Assembly: GCA_026018925.1 (NCBI GenBank)
Contig: JAKSZU010000009.1
Span: 37,738,194 to 37,802,193, forward strand
Direction: 5' to 3'
Length of the DNA stretch: 64,000 bases
Origin: Tupaia tana
Lineage: Eukaryota > Chordata > Mammalia > Scandentia > Tupaiidae
In this document: in pieces, positions 1 through 10,189 of the stretch
Numbering within the stretch: the stretch's first letter is position 1
Layout: every line of letters begins with the position of its first letter
Made by a program: the position numbers and the translations under genes
Notes under the pieces: model-generated
What the model saw: the letters and a program-made list of their open reading frames with translations, nothing else
The model's database searches: none
Told to the model about the DNA's origin: nothing

Positions 1-13
1 TTTTTTTTTTTTT

Positions 14-110
14 AATCAGTGTACTAAGTACCTAGCACAGTGTGTAACAGGGAGTAGATACTCTATTTCTTTGTGGAATTATGATCCAATTTATCTACTA
101 ATTGAAGGGA
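14..110 (+). repeat. Possible L2/MIR 3'-end relic
   Basis: The stretch reads like a decayed '…CCTAGCACAGTG…' 3' end of an old mammalian L2 or MIR element, preceded by a poly(T) at the window edge. It is too degraded to place with certainty. Confidence 0.3.
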
Positions 111-156
111 GAAAGGGTTCCTTTCTAACTACAGTCCTTTTGCCTTAGTCTTCTTT

Positions 157-427
157 TTTTTTTTTTTTTTTTTGGTGAGGTTTTTGCTATAGGGTGCGTA
201 CGCTCGCCAGACAGAGAGAGAGAGAGACAGAGAGACAGAAAGTGAGAAATCACCCCCCAGGGGGGATGGCCATGCTGCAATCCCTTCTCTTCCATTCTCC
301 TCTTGGGATCTTGGGCACGCACGCACACGCGCCCGGCGTGAGTTTTAAGCCACCGGGTCCGGGACGTGGACCGCAGTTGACTACGTGGGAGTCCAGAGAC
401 ATAGCCATTAAGCTAACTGCTGGTCCC
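157..427 (-). mobile_element. Family A SINE (young-looking)
   Basis: Read on the minus strand this is a full-length copy: tRNA-like head ending near 427, GC-rich body, then poly(A), seen here as poly(T). Flanking copies of GCCTTAGTCTTCTTT (142-156) and ACCTTAGTCTTCTTT (after 428) are a clear TSD. Confidence 0.85.
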
Positions 428-534
428 AACCTTAGTCTTCTTTATACAGAAGTGATGAACAGACAAATGCAGTTCTCATTAAGTTCTTAATGTTGCCAAT
501 TGCAATTTTGGTCTTATTTTTTGCTATTTATTTC

Positions 535-778
535 TTTTTTATAGGTTTTTGTCATAGGGTGTGTGCTCACCAGAGAGACACAGAGGGAAAGTGAGAAATC
601 ACCCTCCAGGGTGATTTCCTCCAGGGAAGATGGCCACACCACAATCCTTTCTTTTCTCTTCATTCTCTTCTTGGGATTTTGGACACATACATGATTTTCA
701 AGCTGTCAGGTCTTGGACTGGAACCACAGTTGCCTATGTGGGAGTCCAGCACTTTAACCACCACAGTACCTGCTGTGC
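535..778 (-). mobile_element. Family A SINE, older copy
   Basis: The order is GGTTTTTGTCATAGGG, a GA-rich stretch, then the head complement GGAACCACAGTT…GGGAGTCCAGCAC. A short internal repeat of the CCTCCAGGG motif occurs near 604-630. Confidence 0.7.
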
Positions 779-883
779 CCTTTGCCTTTTATTTTAAAAA
801 AAAAAGAGGAAAGAAAAGGAAAAAAGAAAAGACTATAATACCTTTTGGATATGTTTACAAAGGACATGAAGAAAACGAAAAGA

Positions 884-1110
884 GGCCCAGATTGTTGGGC
901 ATTACTGTGTGATACTGGAGTCATATGAGGAGGCCTGAGGTTCACATCTTGGGTCAACTTGAGCAAACTAGGCATATCCACAGGCATGCCTATGGTCCTG
1001 GCTGGCTGGAAGTCTAAGGGGAATCTTGGCATGGCAAGACCCTGTTATCAGTCCCTGTCTCTCTGTCTCTCTGTCTCTCTCTCTCTCTGGAAATAAACTT
1101 AAAAAAAAAA
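884..1110 (+). mobile_element. Family C SINE
   Basis: It starts GGCCCAGATTGTTGGGCAT, has CCTGGCTGGCTGGAAG in the middle, a long (TCTCTG)n stretch, and ends AATAAACTT plus poly(A). It matches the copy at 3482-3715. Confidence 0.7.
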
Positions 1111-1117
1111 GTTCTGG

Positions 1118-1366
1118 GCTAGCTCCCTGGCCTGGTGGTTGAAGCAGGCAGATTTCACATGGCCAACTGGGCAGTTCAAGCCCTAGACCTGGTAGCTTGA
1201 GAAATATCCTGGGCACATGTGCACATTATTTTCAACTCCTGAAAGGAGGGAGAGATGGAGGAGAAGGGATTGCCACCTGACCATTCCCCATGTGGAGTAC
1301 TTCCTCTTCTTTTCTCTCTGCCAAGCACACATTCCTTCTAGCACAATAAAATAAACAAATAAACAG
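1118..1366 (+). mobile_element. Family A SINE, diverged
   Basis: A decayed head (GCTAGCTCCCTGGCCTGGTGG) is followed by the A-type body and the tail TCTAGCACAATAAAATAAAC. It directly abuts the family C copy upstream. Confidence 0.6.
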
Positions 1367-1372
1367 ATATTA

Positions 1373-1640
1373 AGGCCAGCATGTAGTGTGGTGATTAAGG
1401 CGGCTGAATCCCACACAGCTGACTCTGTGACTGGAGTCCTGGATCCAGTGGCTTGAAAACCATGCCAGGCGCGTTTGTGTGAGTGCCCAAAATCCTGAGA
1501 GGAGAATAGAGAGGGGATTGTGTCATGGCCATCCCCCTGAGGGAAGGGGGTGATTTATCACTTTTTTTTTTCTCTCAATCTCTCTCTGGTGAGCTCACAA
1601 CCTTATAGCAAAAAACAAACCCAACAAACTAAATGTGTGT
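1373..1640 (+). mobile_element. Family A SINE, diverged
   Basis: The head GGCCAGCATGTAGTGTGGTG is followed by the body with CCTGAGAGGAGAATAGAG and the tail CCTTATAGCAAAAAAC. A short CA repeat follows at 1637-1655. Confidence 0.65.
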
Positions 1641-1825
1641 GTGACACACACACACATATATATTCTATTAAAAAAGAAATAAACACACATGGAGAGCCTT
1701 TTCCTATTTCAGTACTTATTATAACGAAAGTAATATCTTTGCATTTAATATAATAGTGCATTTCTAATACATATGTTTAGTTACCCAAAATCAAAAGTAT
1801 ATATTGCTAAAAAGTGATATTTTCA

Positions 1826-2092
1826 GACCAGCAGGTGACATGGTGTCCAAGGCACTGAATTCCACATGGCCAACTCTACAGTTCAAGTCCCAGATCCAGC
1901 AGCCTGAAAAAACATATTTAGTACATGGGCATGTCTGCCTAAAATCCTGAGAGGAGAATGGAGGAGAAGGGATTATATATAGACATCATTCTAGGGGCTG
2001 ATTTCTCACTTTCTCTCTCCCTCTGTCTCTTTCTCTCTCTCTGGCAAGCACACATGCCCTATGACAAAGACATATTAAAAAAAAAAACTCCA
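1826..2092 (+). mobile_element. Family A SINE with clear TSD
   Basis: Complete copy from AGACCAGCAGGTGACATGG to CATATTAAAAAAAAAAA. AAAAAGTGATATTTTCA occurs on both sides (about 1809-1825 and 2093-2109), a 17-bp TSD. Confidence 0.8.
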
Positions 2093-2204
2093 AAAAGTGA
2101 TATTTTCACTTTTAGAAAAATATAAGAAAATTTATCAAAAACATGAATTTCTCATTAAATCAAAAAGCAACATCTATTTGCCCTATATGATGTATTTTTC
2201 TTCA

Positions 2205-2467
2205 GAATTTTTTTTTTTTTTACTATAGGGCATGTACACTCACTGGAGACAGAGATAGAGACAGAGAGGAAAAAAGTGAGAACCCACCCCCCACACACAC
2301 ACTCAGGGGATTGACACGTGGCAATCCCTTCTCCATTCTCCTCTTAGAATTTTGGGCACACATGCACATGTGCCCAGCATGAGTTCAAGCTGCCAGGTCC
2401 AGGACTTGAACCATAGTTGACCATGTGGGAGTCCAGCATCTTAACTACTATGCCACCTGCTAGCCCC
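2205..2467 (-). mobile_element. Family A SINE
   Basis: Poly(T), then ACTATAGGGCATG…, ending GCCACCTGCTAGCCCC. The CT/GA stretch contains an ACACAC run near 2291. Confidence 0.75.
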
Positions 2468-2531
2468 AGTGATGCATTTCTCTACCTTCAAACTCAAAGA
2501 ACCTGTACTGACTAGTCAAAAGTTTTGCCTA

Positions 2532-2712
2532 GGGGCCAACACGTGGTGTGGTGGTTAAGGCACTAGACTTCTACATAGCTGACTGTGGTCCCAGTCCCCG
2601 GCCTGGCAGCTTGATTTCTCACGTTCCCTCTCTCTTTTTCCCACTCTCACTCTGTCCCTCTCTGGTCAAATACAAATTAATTAATTAATTAATTAATAAT
2701 CTTTTTTTTAAA
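2532..2712 (+). mobile_element. Family B SINE
   Basis: The head GGGGCCAACACGTGGTGTGG is followed by CT-rich sequence, TCTGGTCAAAT and an (AATT)n-type tail. It is immediately followed by another SINE. Confidence 0.75.
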
Positions 2713-2715
2713 AAG

Positions 2716-2985
2716 TAGGTGCCAGCAGATGGCATAGTAGTTATACTACTGGACTCCCACATGGCCGACTGTGGTTTGAGTCCCGGACTTGGTGGCTTGA
2801 AACTCATGCCGGGTACGTGTATGTGCATGCCCAAGATCTCCAGAGGAAAATGGAGAAGGGATTGTGGTGTGACTATCACCCTTGGGGGTGATTTTTCAGT
2901 TTCCTTCTCACTGTCTCTGTCTCTCTCTCTGGAGGGCACATGCACCTTATGACAAAAACCTCTTAAATAAATAAAATTCAATAAA
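2716..2985 (+). mobile_element. Family A SINE
   Basis: GGTGCCAGCAGATGGCATAG head; body with CCAGAGGAAAATGGAG; tail CACCTTATGACAAAAACCTC followed by AATAAATAAA. Confidence 0.75.
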
Positions 2986-2997
2986 AATTATTACTTT

Positions 2998-3057
2998 TTA
3001 AAGAATTATTTTATTTAACTTTATTTATTTATTTCAATTTTACCAGAGAGGGAGCAA

Positions 3058-3101
<44 letters not shown>

Positions 3102-3178
3102 TGCCAGGTCCAGGACTTGTACCACAGTCAGCCATGTGGGAGTCCAGTGCCCTTAACCACCACGCCACCTGCTGGCCT
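2998..3178 (-). mobile_element. Family B SINE with (GA)n
   Basis: It runs AAGAATTATTTTATTTAAC…TTTTACCAGAGAGGG, a (GA)14-type run at 3065-3095, then the head complement ending GCCACCTGCTGGCC. Confidence 0.8.
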
Positions 3179-3195
3179 CAAATAATTATTATTAT

Positions 3196-3460
3196 TTTTT
3201 TGAGAAGTTTTTGCTATAAGGTGCGTGTGCTTTCCAGAAAGACAGAGAGAGACAGAGAGACAGAAAGCAAGAAATCACCCCAAAGGGAGGATGGCCATGC
3301 TGCAATCCCTTCTCTTCCATACTCCTCTTGGGATCTTGGGCACGCACGCACACGCACGCACAAGTGCCTCGTGTGAGTTTAAGCCACCAGGTCTAGGATT
3401 CAAACCACAGTCGACTACTTGGGAGTCTAGCAACGTAGCCATTAGGCCACCTGCTGGTCC
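3196..3460 (-). mobile_element. Family A SINE
   Basis: TTTTTTTGAGAAGTTTTTGC… to GCCACCTGCTGGTCCC. It carries a short (ACGC)n expansion near 3342-3360. Confidence 0.8.
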
Positions 3461-3481
3461 CAAGTTTTAAAAAATATTATG

Positions 3482-3715
3482 GCCCAGAAGCAGTGGTGCA
3501 AGTGGTAGGGCATCACTGTGTGATGCTGGAGCTGCATGGAAGCCCTAGGTTAAAATTCTGGGCCAATCTGAATATGCTGGGTATGTCGGAGCAAACCTGA
3601 AATCCTGGTTGGCTGGAAGGCTACAACAGGAGGATTGAGGAGTGGTAAGACTCTGTCAAAGATACCTGTTTTTCTGTCTTTCATGAACTAAACAAGTAAA
3701 CAGACTTAAAAAAAT
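3482..3715 (+). mobile_element. Family C SINE
   Basis: GGCCCAGAAGCAGTGGTGCA start, TCCTGGTTGGCTGGAAGG middle, tail AACAGACTTAAAAAAA. One of the better preserved family C copies in the window. Confidence 0.75.
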
Positions 3716-3829
3716 TAATTATCCCAGTTACCAAATTTTTTGGTGCTTCCTTAAATTATTCCCAAAGGGAGTGTTTCACTTAACTAACCCTGGTCTCAGC
3801 CCTGGCTAGTGGCCAAATATTATTTTTTA

Positions 3830-3949
3830 ACATTCATTCATTTATTTGTTGTGGTTTTAAAGCCACCAGGTCTGGGACTTGAACCACAGTTGGCCATGTG
3901 GGAAATGTGGGAATCCAGCACCTTAACCACCATGCCACCTGCTGGCTCC
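3830..3949 (-). mobile_element. Family B SINE, short
   Basis: Only the tRNA-like head and part of the tail remain (TTTATTTGTTG…GCCACCTGCTGGCTCC). A 9-bp GGGAAATGT duplication lies near 3900-3912. Confidence 0.65.
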
Positions 3950-3985
3950 TTTTTATTATTTTAAAAATTCATTTATTTCTTCTTG

Positions 3986-4172
3986 GGACCAGCGGGTGGC
4001 ATGGTGCTTAAGGCAGCTAGATTCCCATATGACTGACTATGGTTCGAGCCCCGGTTCTGACAGCTTGCTTTCTCACTTTCCATCTCTCTATGGTCAACTT
4101 CAAAAAATAAAGAATAAATAAAGAATAAAATAATGACAATGAATAAAATTAAATAAATAATTCTTTAAAAAA
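3986..4172 (+). mobile_element. Family B SINE
   Basis: GGGACCAGCGGGTGGCATGG head, CTCTATGGTCAAC, then a long AAATAAATAATTCTTTAAAAAAA tail. Confidence 0.75.
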
Positions 4173-4173
4173 A

Positions 4174-4396
4174 GTTAATTTATTTCTTCCCTGAGTGACA
4201 GAGATGAAAGAAAGAGACAAAGAGAAACAAAGAGGTGAGCATATGCAAGATTCTTCATACTATGATCCACCTCCAGCTTCAGCCAATCCCAGTTCATGGG
4301 TACACACATGCTCAGAATGTTCAGGGAGGTATCTAGAACCTTCTCCTGTGAGTCAGCCTTGCAGAGTATAGCATTACTACTGCGCCACTCTCCTGT
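4174..4396 (-). mobile_element. Family D SINE
   Basis: TTAATTTATTTCTTCCCTGAG, GA-rich tract, a body unlike families A or B, and a head complement near GCATTACTACTGCGCCACTC. It shares its layout with copies near 12180, 22040, 53410 and 62850. Confidence 0.55.
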
Positions 4397-4531
4397 GGAA
4401 CACTTGCTACATTGTTTCTGCCCCTCTCTAAGTTGCTATCCCACCCTCATCTCTATGGTGAACTCTCTTGCCCTGCCCCCACCTCTTTGTGAAAGGTTTG
4501 TCCTCCTTACTCCCCCTCTCTATATTGAAGA

Positions 4532-4640
4532 TCAACCCTCACTGTTCTACTTCTGGTTCTTTCTTTTTTTAGAGAGAGATTTTTTCAACCCTCACTGCTC
4601 TACTTCCAGTTCTTTCTTTTTTTAGAGAGAGAGATTTTTT
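4532..4640. repeat. 55-bp tandem duplication
   Basis: A segment starting CAACCCTCACTG and ending with a run of T after TTTAGAGAGAGA is present twice, head to tail. The second copy leads into the next SINE. Confidence 0.75.
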
Positions 4641-4887
4641 ACTATAGGGTACGTGGGCTGGCCAGAGAGACAGAAAGGGAGAAACGGGAGGGGAGAGAGG
4701 GGAGATGAGAGGGGGTGGGGCTGGGCTGATGGCCACTCCCCAATCCTTCTCCTCCATTCTCCTCTCCGGATTTTGGGCATGCATGCACACAAGCCTGGCG
4801 TGAGTTTAAACCACCAGGTCTGGGACTTGAACAGTAGTCAACTAGTGGGAGTCCAACAATGTAACCATTATGCCATCTGCTGGTCCC
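4620..4887 (-). mobile_element. Family A SINE
   Basis: AGAGAGAGATTTTTTACTATAGGG to GCCATCTGCTGGTCCC. The GA tract has gained a G-rich (GGGAGAGAGGGGAGA)-like expansion. Confidence 0.75.
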
Positions 4888-5067
4888 TCCCCCCTGCATT
4901 TCTAAAATGAATCTGTCAGTTTAGCACATTTTCAGTCACTTACTTCATCTTCGGTTCCCCCCAACATACCTACACCCATTCCCCCCCCCACTCCCGCCTC
5001 CCCCCCATACCCCTACACCCACCCTTTCCACACCATCTCCCACCACCCCTCCCACCCCTCTCACTCC
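4888..5067. other. C-rich low-complexity spacer
   Basis: After about 90 bp of ordinary sequence there is a C-rich tract (CCCCCCCCCACTCCCGCC and similar, 4956-5067). I see no gene. Confidence 0.6.
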
Positions 5068-5228
5068 CACCAGTGAGTGGCATGGTGATTAAGGTAGTCT
5101 CCCTCATGTGTGACCCCGGTTTGAGTCCTGGACCTGGTGGCTTACTTTCCCACTTTAACTTTCTCTCTCTCTGGTCAAATTAAAAAGTAATAATAAATAA
5201 AATTAAATAAATAATTCTTTTAAAAAAA
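5068..5228 (+). mobile_element. Family B SINE
   Basis: CCACCAGTGAGTGGCATGG head, CTCTGGTCAAATT, tail ending AATAATTCTTTTAAAAAAA. Confidence 0.7.
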
Positions 5229-5604
5229 TTAGCTATATCTAAAAAAAAGTCTACCTCCCTCCCATCCCATCTCACCCCACCCCACCTCTAAGGAAGATGA
5301 CAGCCAGCAGAGAAATTGGTAGAGGTAAATTATTTTCCTGGGTGTGGGTGAGAGGCGAGGGTTACAAGAGTAGGTTTATTTAGTCTATTGCTCCACTTTT
5401 TTTTTTTAACATTTATTTATTGGGGCTGGCAGGTGGCGTGGTGGTTAAGGTGCTAGACTCTGACATAGCTGACCGTGGTTCGAGTCCTGGACCAGGCAGT
5501 TTTCTCCCTCTCTCTGTCTCTCTCTCTCTCATCCAAATTAAAATAAATAAACAATACAAATAAAATTAAAATAAACAATAAAATTAAAATAACTAAACAA
5601 TAGG

Positions 5605-5862
5605 GAACCAGCAGTTAGTGTAATGGCTATGTTGCTGAACTCCCACATAGTCAACCGCAGTTCGCGTCCCGAACCCGGTGGCTTAAAACTCTCGCCGGGC
5701 GTGTGTGTGTGCGTGCCCAAGATCCCGAGAGGAGAATGGAGGAGAAGGGATTGCGGCGTGACCATGCCCTCTGGGGGGTGATTTCTCGCTTTCTGTCTCT
5801 ATGTCTCTTTCTGCCTGGGGAGCGCACGCGCCCTATAGCTAAAAAAAAAAAAAAAAAACCTC
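5605..5862 (+). mobile_element. Family A SINE, left duplicate
   Basis: GGGAACCAGCAGTTAGTGTA start, B-box region CAGTTCGCGTCC, poly(A) at 5840-5858. It sits in the expanded tail and is repeated 443 bp downstream. Confidence 0.8.
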
Positions 5863-7600
5863 TCCAAAAAAAAAAATAACTAAACAATAAAAATAAAATT
5901 AAAATAACTAAACAATAAAAATAAAATAAAAATAAATAAACAATAAAAACAAAATTAAAATAACTAAACAATAAAAATAAAATTAAAATAACTAAACAGT
6001 AAAAATAAAATTAAAATAAACAATAAAATTAAAATAACTAAACAATAGGGAACCAGCAGTTAGTGTAATGGCTATGTCGCTGGACTCCCACGTAGTCGAC
6101 CGCGGTTCGCATCCCGGACCCGGTGGCTTAAAACTCACGCCGGGCGCGTGTGCGTGCGTGCCCAAGATCCCGAGAGGAGAATGGAGGAGAAGGGATTGCG
6201 GCATGACCATCCCCTCTGGGGGGTGATTTCTCGCTTTCTGTCTCTATGTCTCTCTCTGTCTGGCGAGCACACGTGCCCTAAAGCTAAAAAAAAAAAAAAA
6301 AAAAAACCTCTCCGAAAAATAAATAACAATAAAAATAAAATTAAAATAACTAAACAATAAAAATAAAATTAAAATAACTAAACAATAAAAATAAAACTAA
6401 AATAAATAAACAATAAAAATAAAACTAAAATAAATAAACAATAAAAATAAAACTAAAATAAATAATCAATAAAAATAAAACTAAAATAACTAAACAATAA
6501 AAATAAAATTAAAATAAACAATAAAAATAAAATTAAAATAAACAATAAAAATAAAATTAAAATGACTAAACAGTAAAAACAAAATTAAAATAACTAAACA
6601 GTAAAAATAAAATCAAAATAACTAAACAGTAAAAACAAAATCAAAATAAACAGTAAAAATAAAATTAAAACAACTAAACAGTAAAAATAAAATCAAAACA
6701 ACTAAACAGTAAAAATAAAATTAAAATAACTAAACAATAAAAGTAAAATTAAAATAAATAATCAAAATAAAATCAAAATAACTAAACAATAAAAATAAAA
6801 TTAAAATAACTAAACAATAAAAATAAAATCAAAATAACTAAACAATAAAATTAAAATCAAAATAACTAAACAATAAAATTAAAATTAAAATAAATAATAA
6901 AATTAAAATTAAAATAAACAATAAAATTAAAATAAACAATAAAAATAAAATTAAAATAACTAAACAATAAAAATAAATTTAAAATAACTAAAAAATAAAA
7001 TTAAAATTAAAATAACTAAACAAGAAAAATAAAATCAAAATAACTAAACAGTAAAAATAAAATTAAAATAACTAAACAATAAAAATAAAATCAAAATAAC
7101 TAAACAGTAAAAATAAAATTAAAATAACTAAACAATAAAAATAAAATTAAAATAAATAATAAAAATAAAATCAAAATAACTAAACAAGAAAAATAAAATC
7201 AAAATAACTAAACAATAAAAATAAAATCAAAATAACTAAACAATAAAAATAAAATCAAAATAACTAAACAATAAAAATAAAATCAAAATAAATAAACAAT
7301 AAAATTAAAATTAAAATAAACAATAAAAATAAAATTAAAATAAGCAATAAAATTAAAATAAACAATAAAAATAAAATTAAAATAACTAAACAATAAAAAT
7401 AAATTTAAAATAACTAAATAAAATTAAAATTAAAATAACTAAACAATAAAATTAAAATTAAAATAATAGAAATAAAGTTAAAATAAACAATAAGAATAAA
7501 ATTAAAATAAACAATAAAAATAAAATTAAAATAAATAAACAATAAAAATAAAATTAAAATAAATAAATAATAAAAATAAAATAAAGTTAAAATAATTCTT
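5863..7600 (+). repeat. A-rich minisatellite from a SINE tail
   Basis: Imperfect tandem units of about 28 bp (ATAACTAAACAATAAAAATA plus AAATTAAA) run for about 1.3 kb to the right of 6306 and fill the gap between the two family A copies. Variants change AAATTAAA to AAATCAAA and AACAATA to AACAGTA. Confidence 0.9.
6048..6305 (+). mobile_element. Family A SINE, right duplicate
   Basis: Nearly the same sequence as the copy at 5605, with the same AACTAAACAATA sequence just upstream. Most differences are at CpG sites, as expected from decay after one tandem duplication. Confidence 0.8.
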
Positions 7601-7739
7601 TAAAAAAGTAACATTTATTTATTTAGTTATCTATTTATTTATTTTGATTTTCAAGTCACCGATCTGACCGATCTGGGACTGGAGCTGTGGTGGACCATGT
7701 GGAAATCCAGCGCCTTAACTACCCCACCACCTGCTGGCC

Positions 7740-7860
7740 TTACAGCTCCACTCTTATAATATGAGGTAAGAGCAGAGGTAAGAAACCAGGGCGTGCCAGC
7801 TGAGGTGAAAGGAGGATCCAAGACAATAACTTTCAACCATCATGCAAATAAACCAAACAC
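7740..7860. other. Unique spacer before GC-rich block
   Basis: Ordinary AT/GC-balanced sequence with no repeat or coding signal that I recognise. Confidence 0.4.
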
Positions 7861-8770
7861 CAGTTTTCCCGCGCACTGTCACTAGCAAATTAGCCTAAGG
7901 CTTGCTCCTGGCGCGCGCGCGCGCGGGAATCTTGTCATTTCTGACGTGACCCTGGACCGCTGCGAAGCACCCTTGCTGCCAACCGCGCAGAGCAACCGGG
8001 AAGAGCACGCCTAGTGCATTTAAAGGGGGGGGGGGAGGAATAGGTATCACTTCTCAAGAGAATGAAGTATATATCGAAAGTCTCTTTCATTTCCCCACGT
8101 GCCTCTTTCAGTTACACTATTTCCGTCAGTTTCTGAGTTTCTCGTCTGAGAGGAGTTTCTCGTCTGAGAGGAGTTTCTCATGAGAGGAGTTTCTCATCTG
8201 AGAGGAATTTCTCATGAGAGGAGTTCCTCATCTGAGAGGAATTTCTCATCTGAGAGGAGTTCCTCATCTGAGAGGAGAAGGCCGGAGACCTGGGAGTAGG
8301 GAAGTGGGAGGAGGAGGACCCTGAGCTTCCCACTGTGGGTGGCTGCTGAGAGGGAAGCTCCCAGGTGCGGAGAAACCCCCCAAGGGGTGTGTTCCTCACA
8401 GCACTGCATCTAGCCCGCCATAAGCCGAGGTCTTCCGCTCAAGGGGAGCCCAGACTAGTTGGGGCTGGGATTCGGGATCTACATACCTAGAGACATGTCA
8501 AGAAAGGTCAGTTTTCCCCCATTCTGAAAGTCTGTCAGCACCTTTCCAGAAAGTGATAGCTTCGACAGGGAGGACATCTCCTCGGTGTGACCGCACCACT
8601 CTCTGAGCTAGCGCGGGAAGAAGCGCCCTCTAATACCTGGGGAGGAGCTTGGTTAACCTCACCATCCAATCACAGTCTTTCCCTTTGCTGTTGCTAACGT
8701 CCAGAGGGCGGAGCTTGGCATACACTCCTCACAAGGTGTCCAATCAGAAACTTGACTCACCAGGAAAGGA
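7861..8770. promoter_or_regulatory. CpG-rich candidate promoter
   Basis: This SINE-free block is far more CpG-rich than its surroundings, with a CG run at 7909-7925. Visible motifs: a CRE-like TGACGTGA (7942-7949), an E-box CACGTG (8097-8102), two CCAATCA boxes (8664 and 8740), GGGCGGAGC (8706) and a TTTAAAG sequence before a G run (8020-8034). An AGAAAG|GTCAGT donor-like site lies at 8503-8514. I cannot identify the gene it would serve or its direction. Confidence 0.5.
8136..8275. repeat. 18-bp minisatellite, 8 units
   Basis: Eight tandem units of AGTTTCTCATCTGAGAGG. Units 3 and 5 lack two bases (16 bp). Units vary as CTCG/CTCA, AGTT/AATT and TTTC/TTCC. The array lies in the middle of the candidate promoter. 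Confidence 0.9.
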
Positions 8771-9300
8771 AAAAAAAAAAAAAAAAAAAAACAACGAAAC
8801 GACTGCCCATCGCCCCGCCCCTTTTCTGAGGAAAATGTTCTCCCATGTGCAGCCTCTCTCCAGTCAGCTTCAATTTTTTTCAATTTTTTTGACCCTTGCC
8901 TTTCAAAGCCCTTAGAAGAAATCTTTTCTCCTCTTTACTATTGGTATTCTTTGTGAATTAAACCTCGTATTCTTGATTTGACTGACCAGTTCTCTGCTTC
9001 TCTCAAACGTGAGAAGCTACCATAAATCTAGCAGGCTCCTCCACAAGTTTTGCACTGCCACATGTTTTTTGATCATCTCTTCAAAGATGTGCCCATTACA
9101 TTTCTTAAGAAAAATAGAATTGCTCCTGTTATCGTCCAAATACTGAGCAGTGAATATTCTCACACGATGTTAGCTTCTAAGATGTCACTGGCTCTTCAGA
9201 GGAAATAAAAATTAAATTAATAAATTTTGAAAGCTAAACTTGTGTTCAAGCTATTACAGAAGTCACAACATAAATGTGTGAAGAGATTTTACAATGTAAA
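8771..9300. other. Non-SINE sequence after the promoter block
   Basis: Starts with an (A) run at 8769-8791, then 500 bp of ordinary sequence. No SINE, no convincing exon and no known repeat seen. Confidence 0.4.
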
Positions 9301-9477
9301 TAACAGTCCTCAACCTTTTTGGTACCAGGGATCAGTTTAATGGAAGACAATTTTTCCACAGACAAGTGAGGTGGGGATGGTTTCAGGATGATTTGCGTGC
9401 ATTGCATTTATTATTTACTTTATTTCTATTACTTCTTTATGGTATGTAATGAAATAATTATTTTTTTTAGAAATATT

Positions 9478-10009
9478 TAATTTTTTTGAGAGGTTTTTGC
9501 TGTAGGGCACGTGCGCTTACCAGAAAGACAGAGAGAGACAGAAAGAAAGTGGGAAATCACCCCCCAGGGGGGATGGCCACGCAGCAATCCCTTCTCCTCC
9601 ATTCTCCTCTCAGGATCGTGGGCACGCCCGCATACGCGCCTGGTATAAGTTTTTTTTTTTTTTTTGGAGAGGTTTTTGCTATAGGGCGCATGCGCTCTCC
9701 AAACAGAGAGAGACAGAGAGATAGAAAGCGAGAAATCACCCCCCAGGGGGGATGGCCACGCAATCCCTTCTCCTCCATTCTCCTCTCGGGATCTTGGGCA
9801 CGCACGCACACGCACCCAGCGTGAGTTTTAAGCCACCGGGTCCGGAACGCGAACCGCTGTCGACTACATGGGAGTCCAGCAACACAGCCATTACACTAAC
9901 TGCTGGTCCCAATGCCTGGTATAAGTTTAAGCCACTGGGTCTGGGAACTTGAACCGCGGTCGGCTACATGGGAGTCTAGCGACATAGCCATTATGCCAAC
10001 TGCTGGTCC
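9478..10009 (-). mobile_element. Family A SINE interrupted by another
   Basis: 3' part at 9478-9651 (GAGAGGTTTTTGCTGTAGGG…), 5' head at 9912-10009 ending CCAACTGCTGGTCC. The split lies at GCCTGGTATAAGT, which is repeated at both junctions. Confidence 0.85.
9652..9911 (-). mobile_element. Family A SINE nested in family A
   Basis: Full-length minus copy with poly(T) at 9651-9665. TGCCTGGTATAAGT at both junctions shows it landed in the older copy, in the same orientation. Confidence 0.85.
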
Positions 10010-10011
10010 TA

Positions 10012-10189
10012 GAATTATTTATTTTTTAATTTTATTTATCATTATTGTTATTATTTTAATTTGCTACAGGCACAGGCACTCACCAGAGAGAAAGAAAAGT
10101 GAGAAAGCAGGCTGTCACTTCTAGGACTCAAACTGTAGTCAGCTGCATAGGAATCCAGCACCTTTAACAACCACACTGCCTGCTGGCCC
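10012..10189 (-). mobile_element. Family B SINE
   Basis: AATTATTTATTTTTTAATTTTATTTATC… to CACTGCCTGCTGGCCC. It is adjacent to the nested A pair within the same TSD. Confidence 0.7.

Larger units (their letters stand above)
5422..7608 (+). mobile_element. Family B SINE with giant expanded tail
   Basis: The head begins GGGGCTGGCAGGTGGCGTGG at 5422. The usual tail end AATAATTCTTTAAAAAA does not appear until 7592-7607. The 15-bp TSD TAACATTTATTTATT flanks the whole interval (5407-5421 and 7609-7623). So about 2 kb of A-rich repeat and two family A SINEs lie inside what was a 180-bp element. Confidence 0.85.
5393..7737 (-). mobile_element. Outer family B SINE, split by a SINE
   Basis: The T-rich 3' end lies at about 5398-5421 and the rest at 7624-7737 (…GTCACCGATCTG… to CACCTGCTGGCC). 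GCTCCACT lies just outside each end (5389 and 7743), consistent with a TSD. Everything from 5422 to 7608 was inserted later. Confidence 0.65.

Noticed and set aside
5863..7600. CRISPR-like array
   Set aside because: Units are contiguous AT-rich repeats with no spacers, in a mammalian genome; SINE-tail minisatellite.
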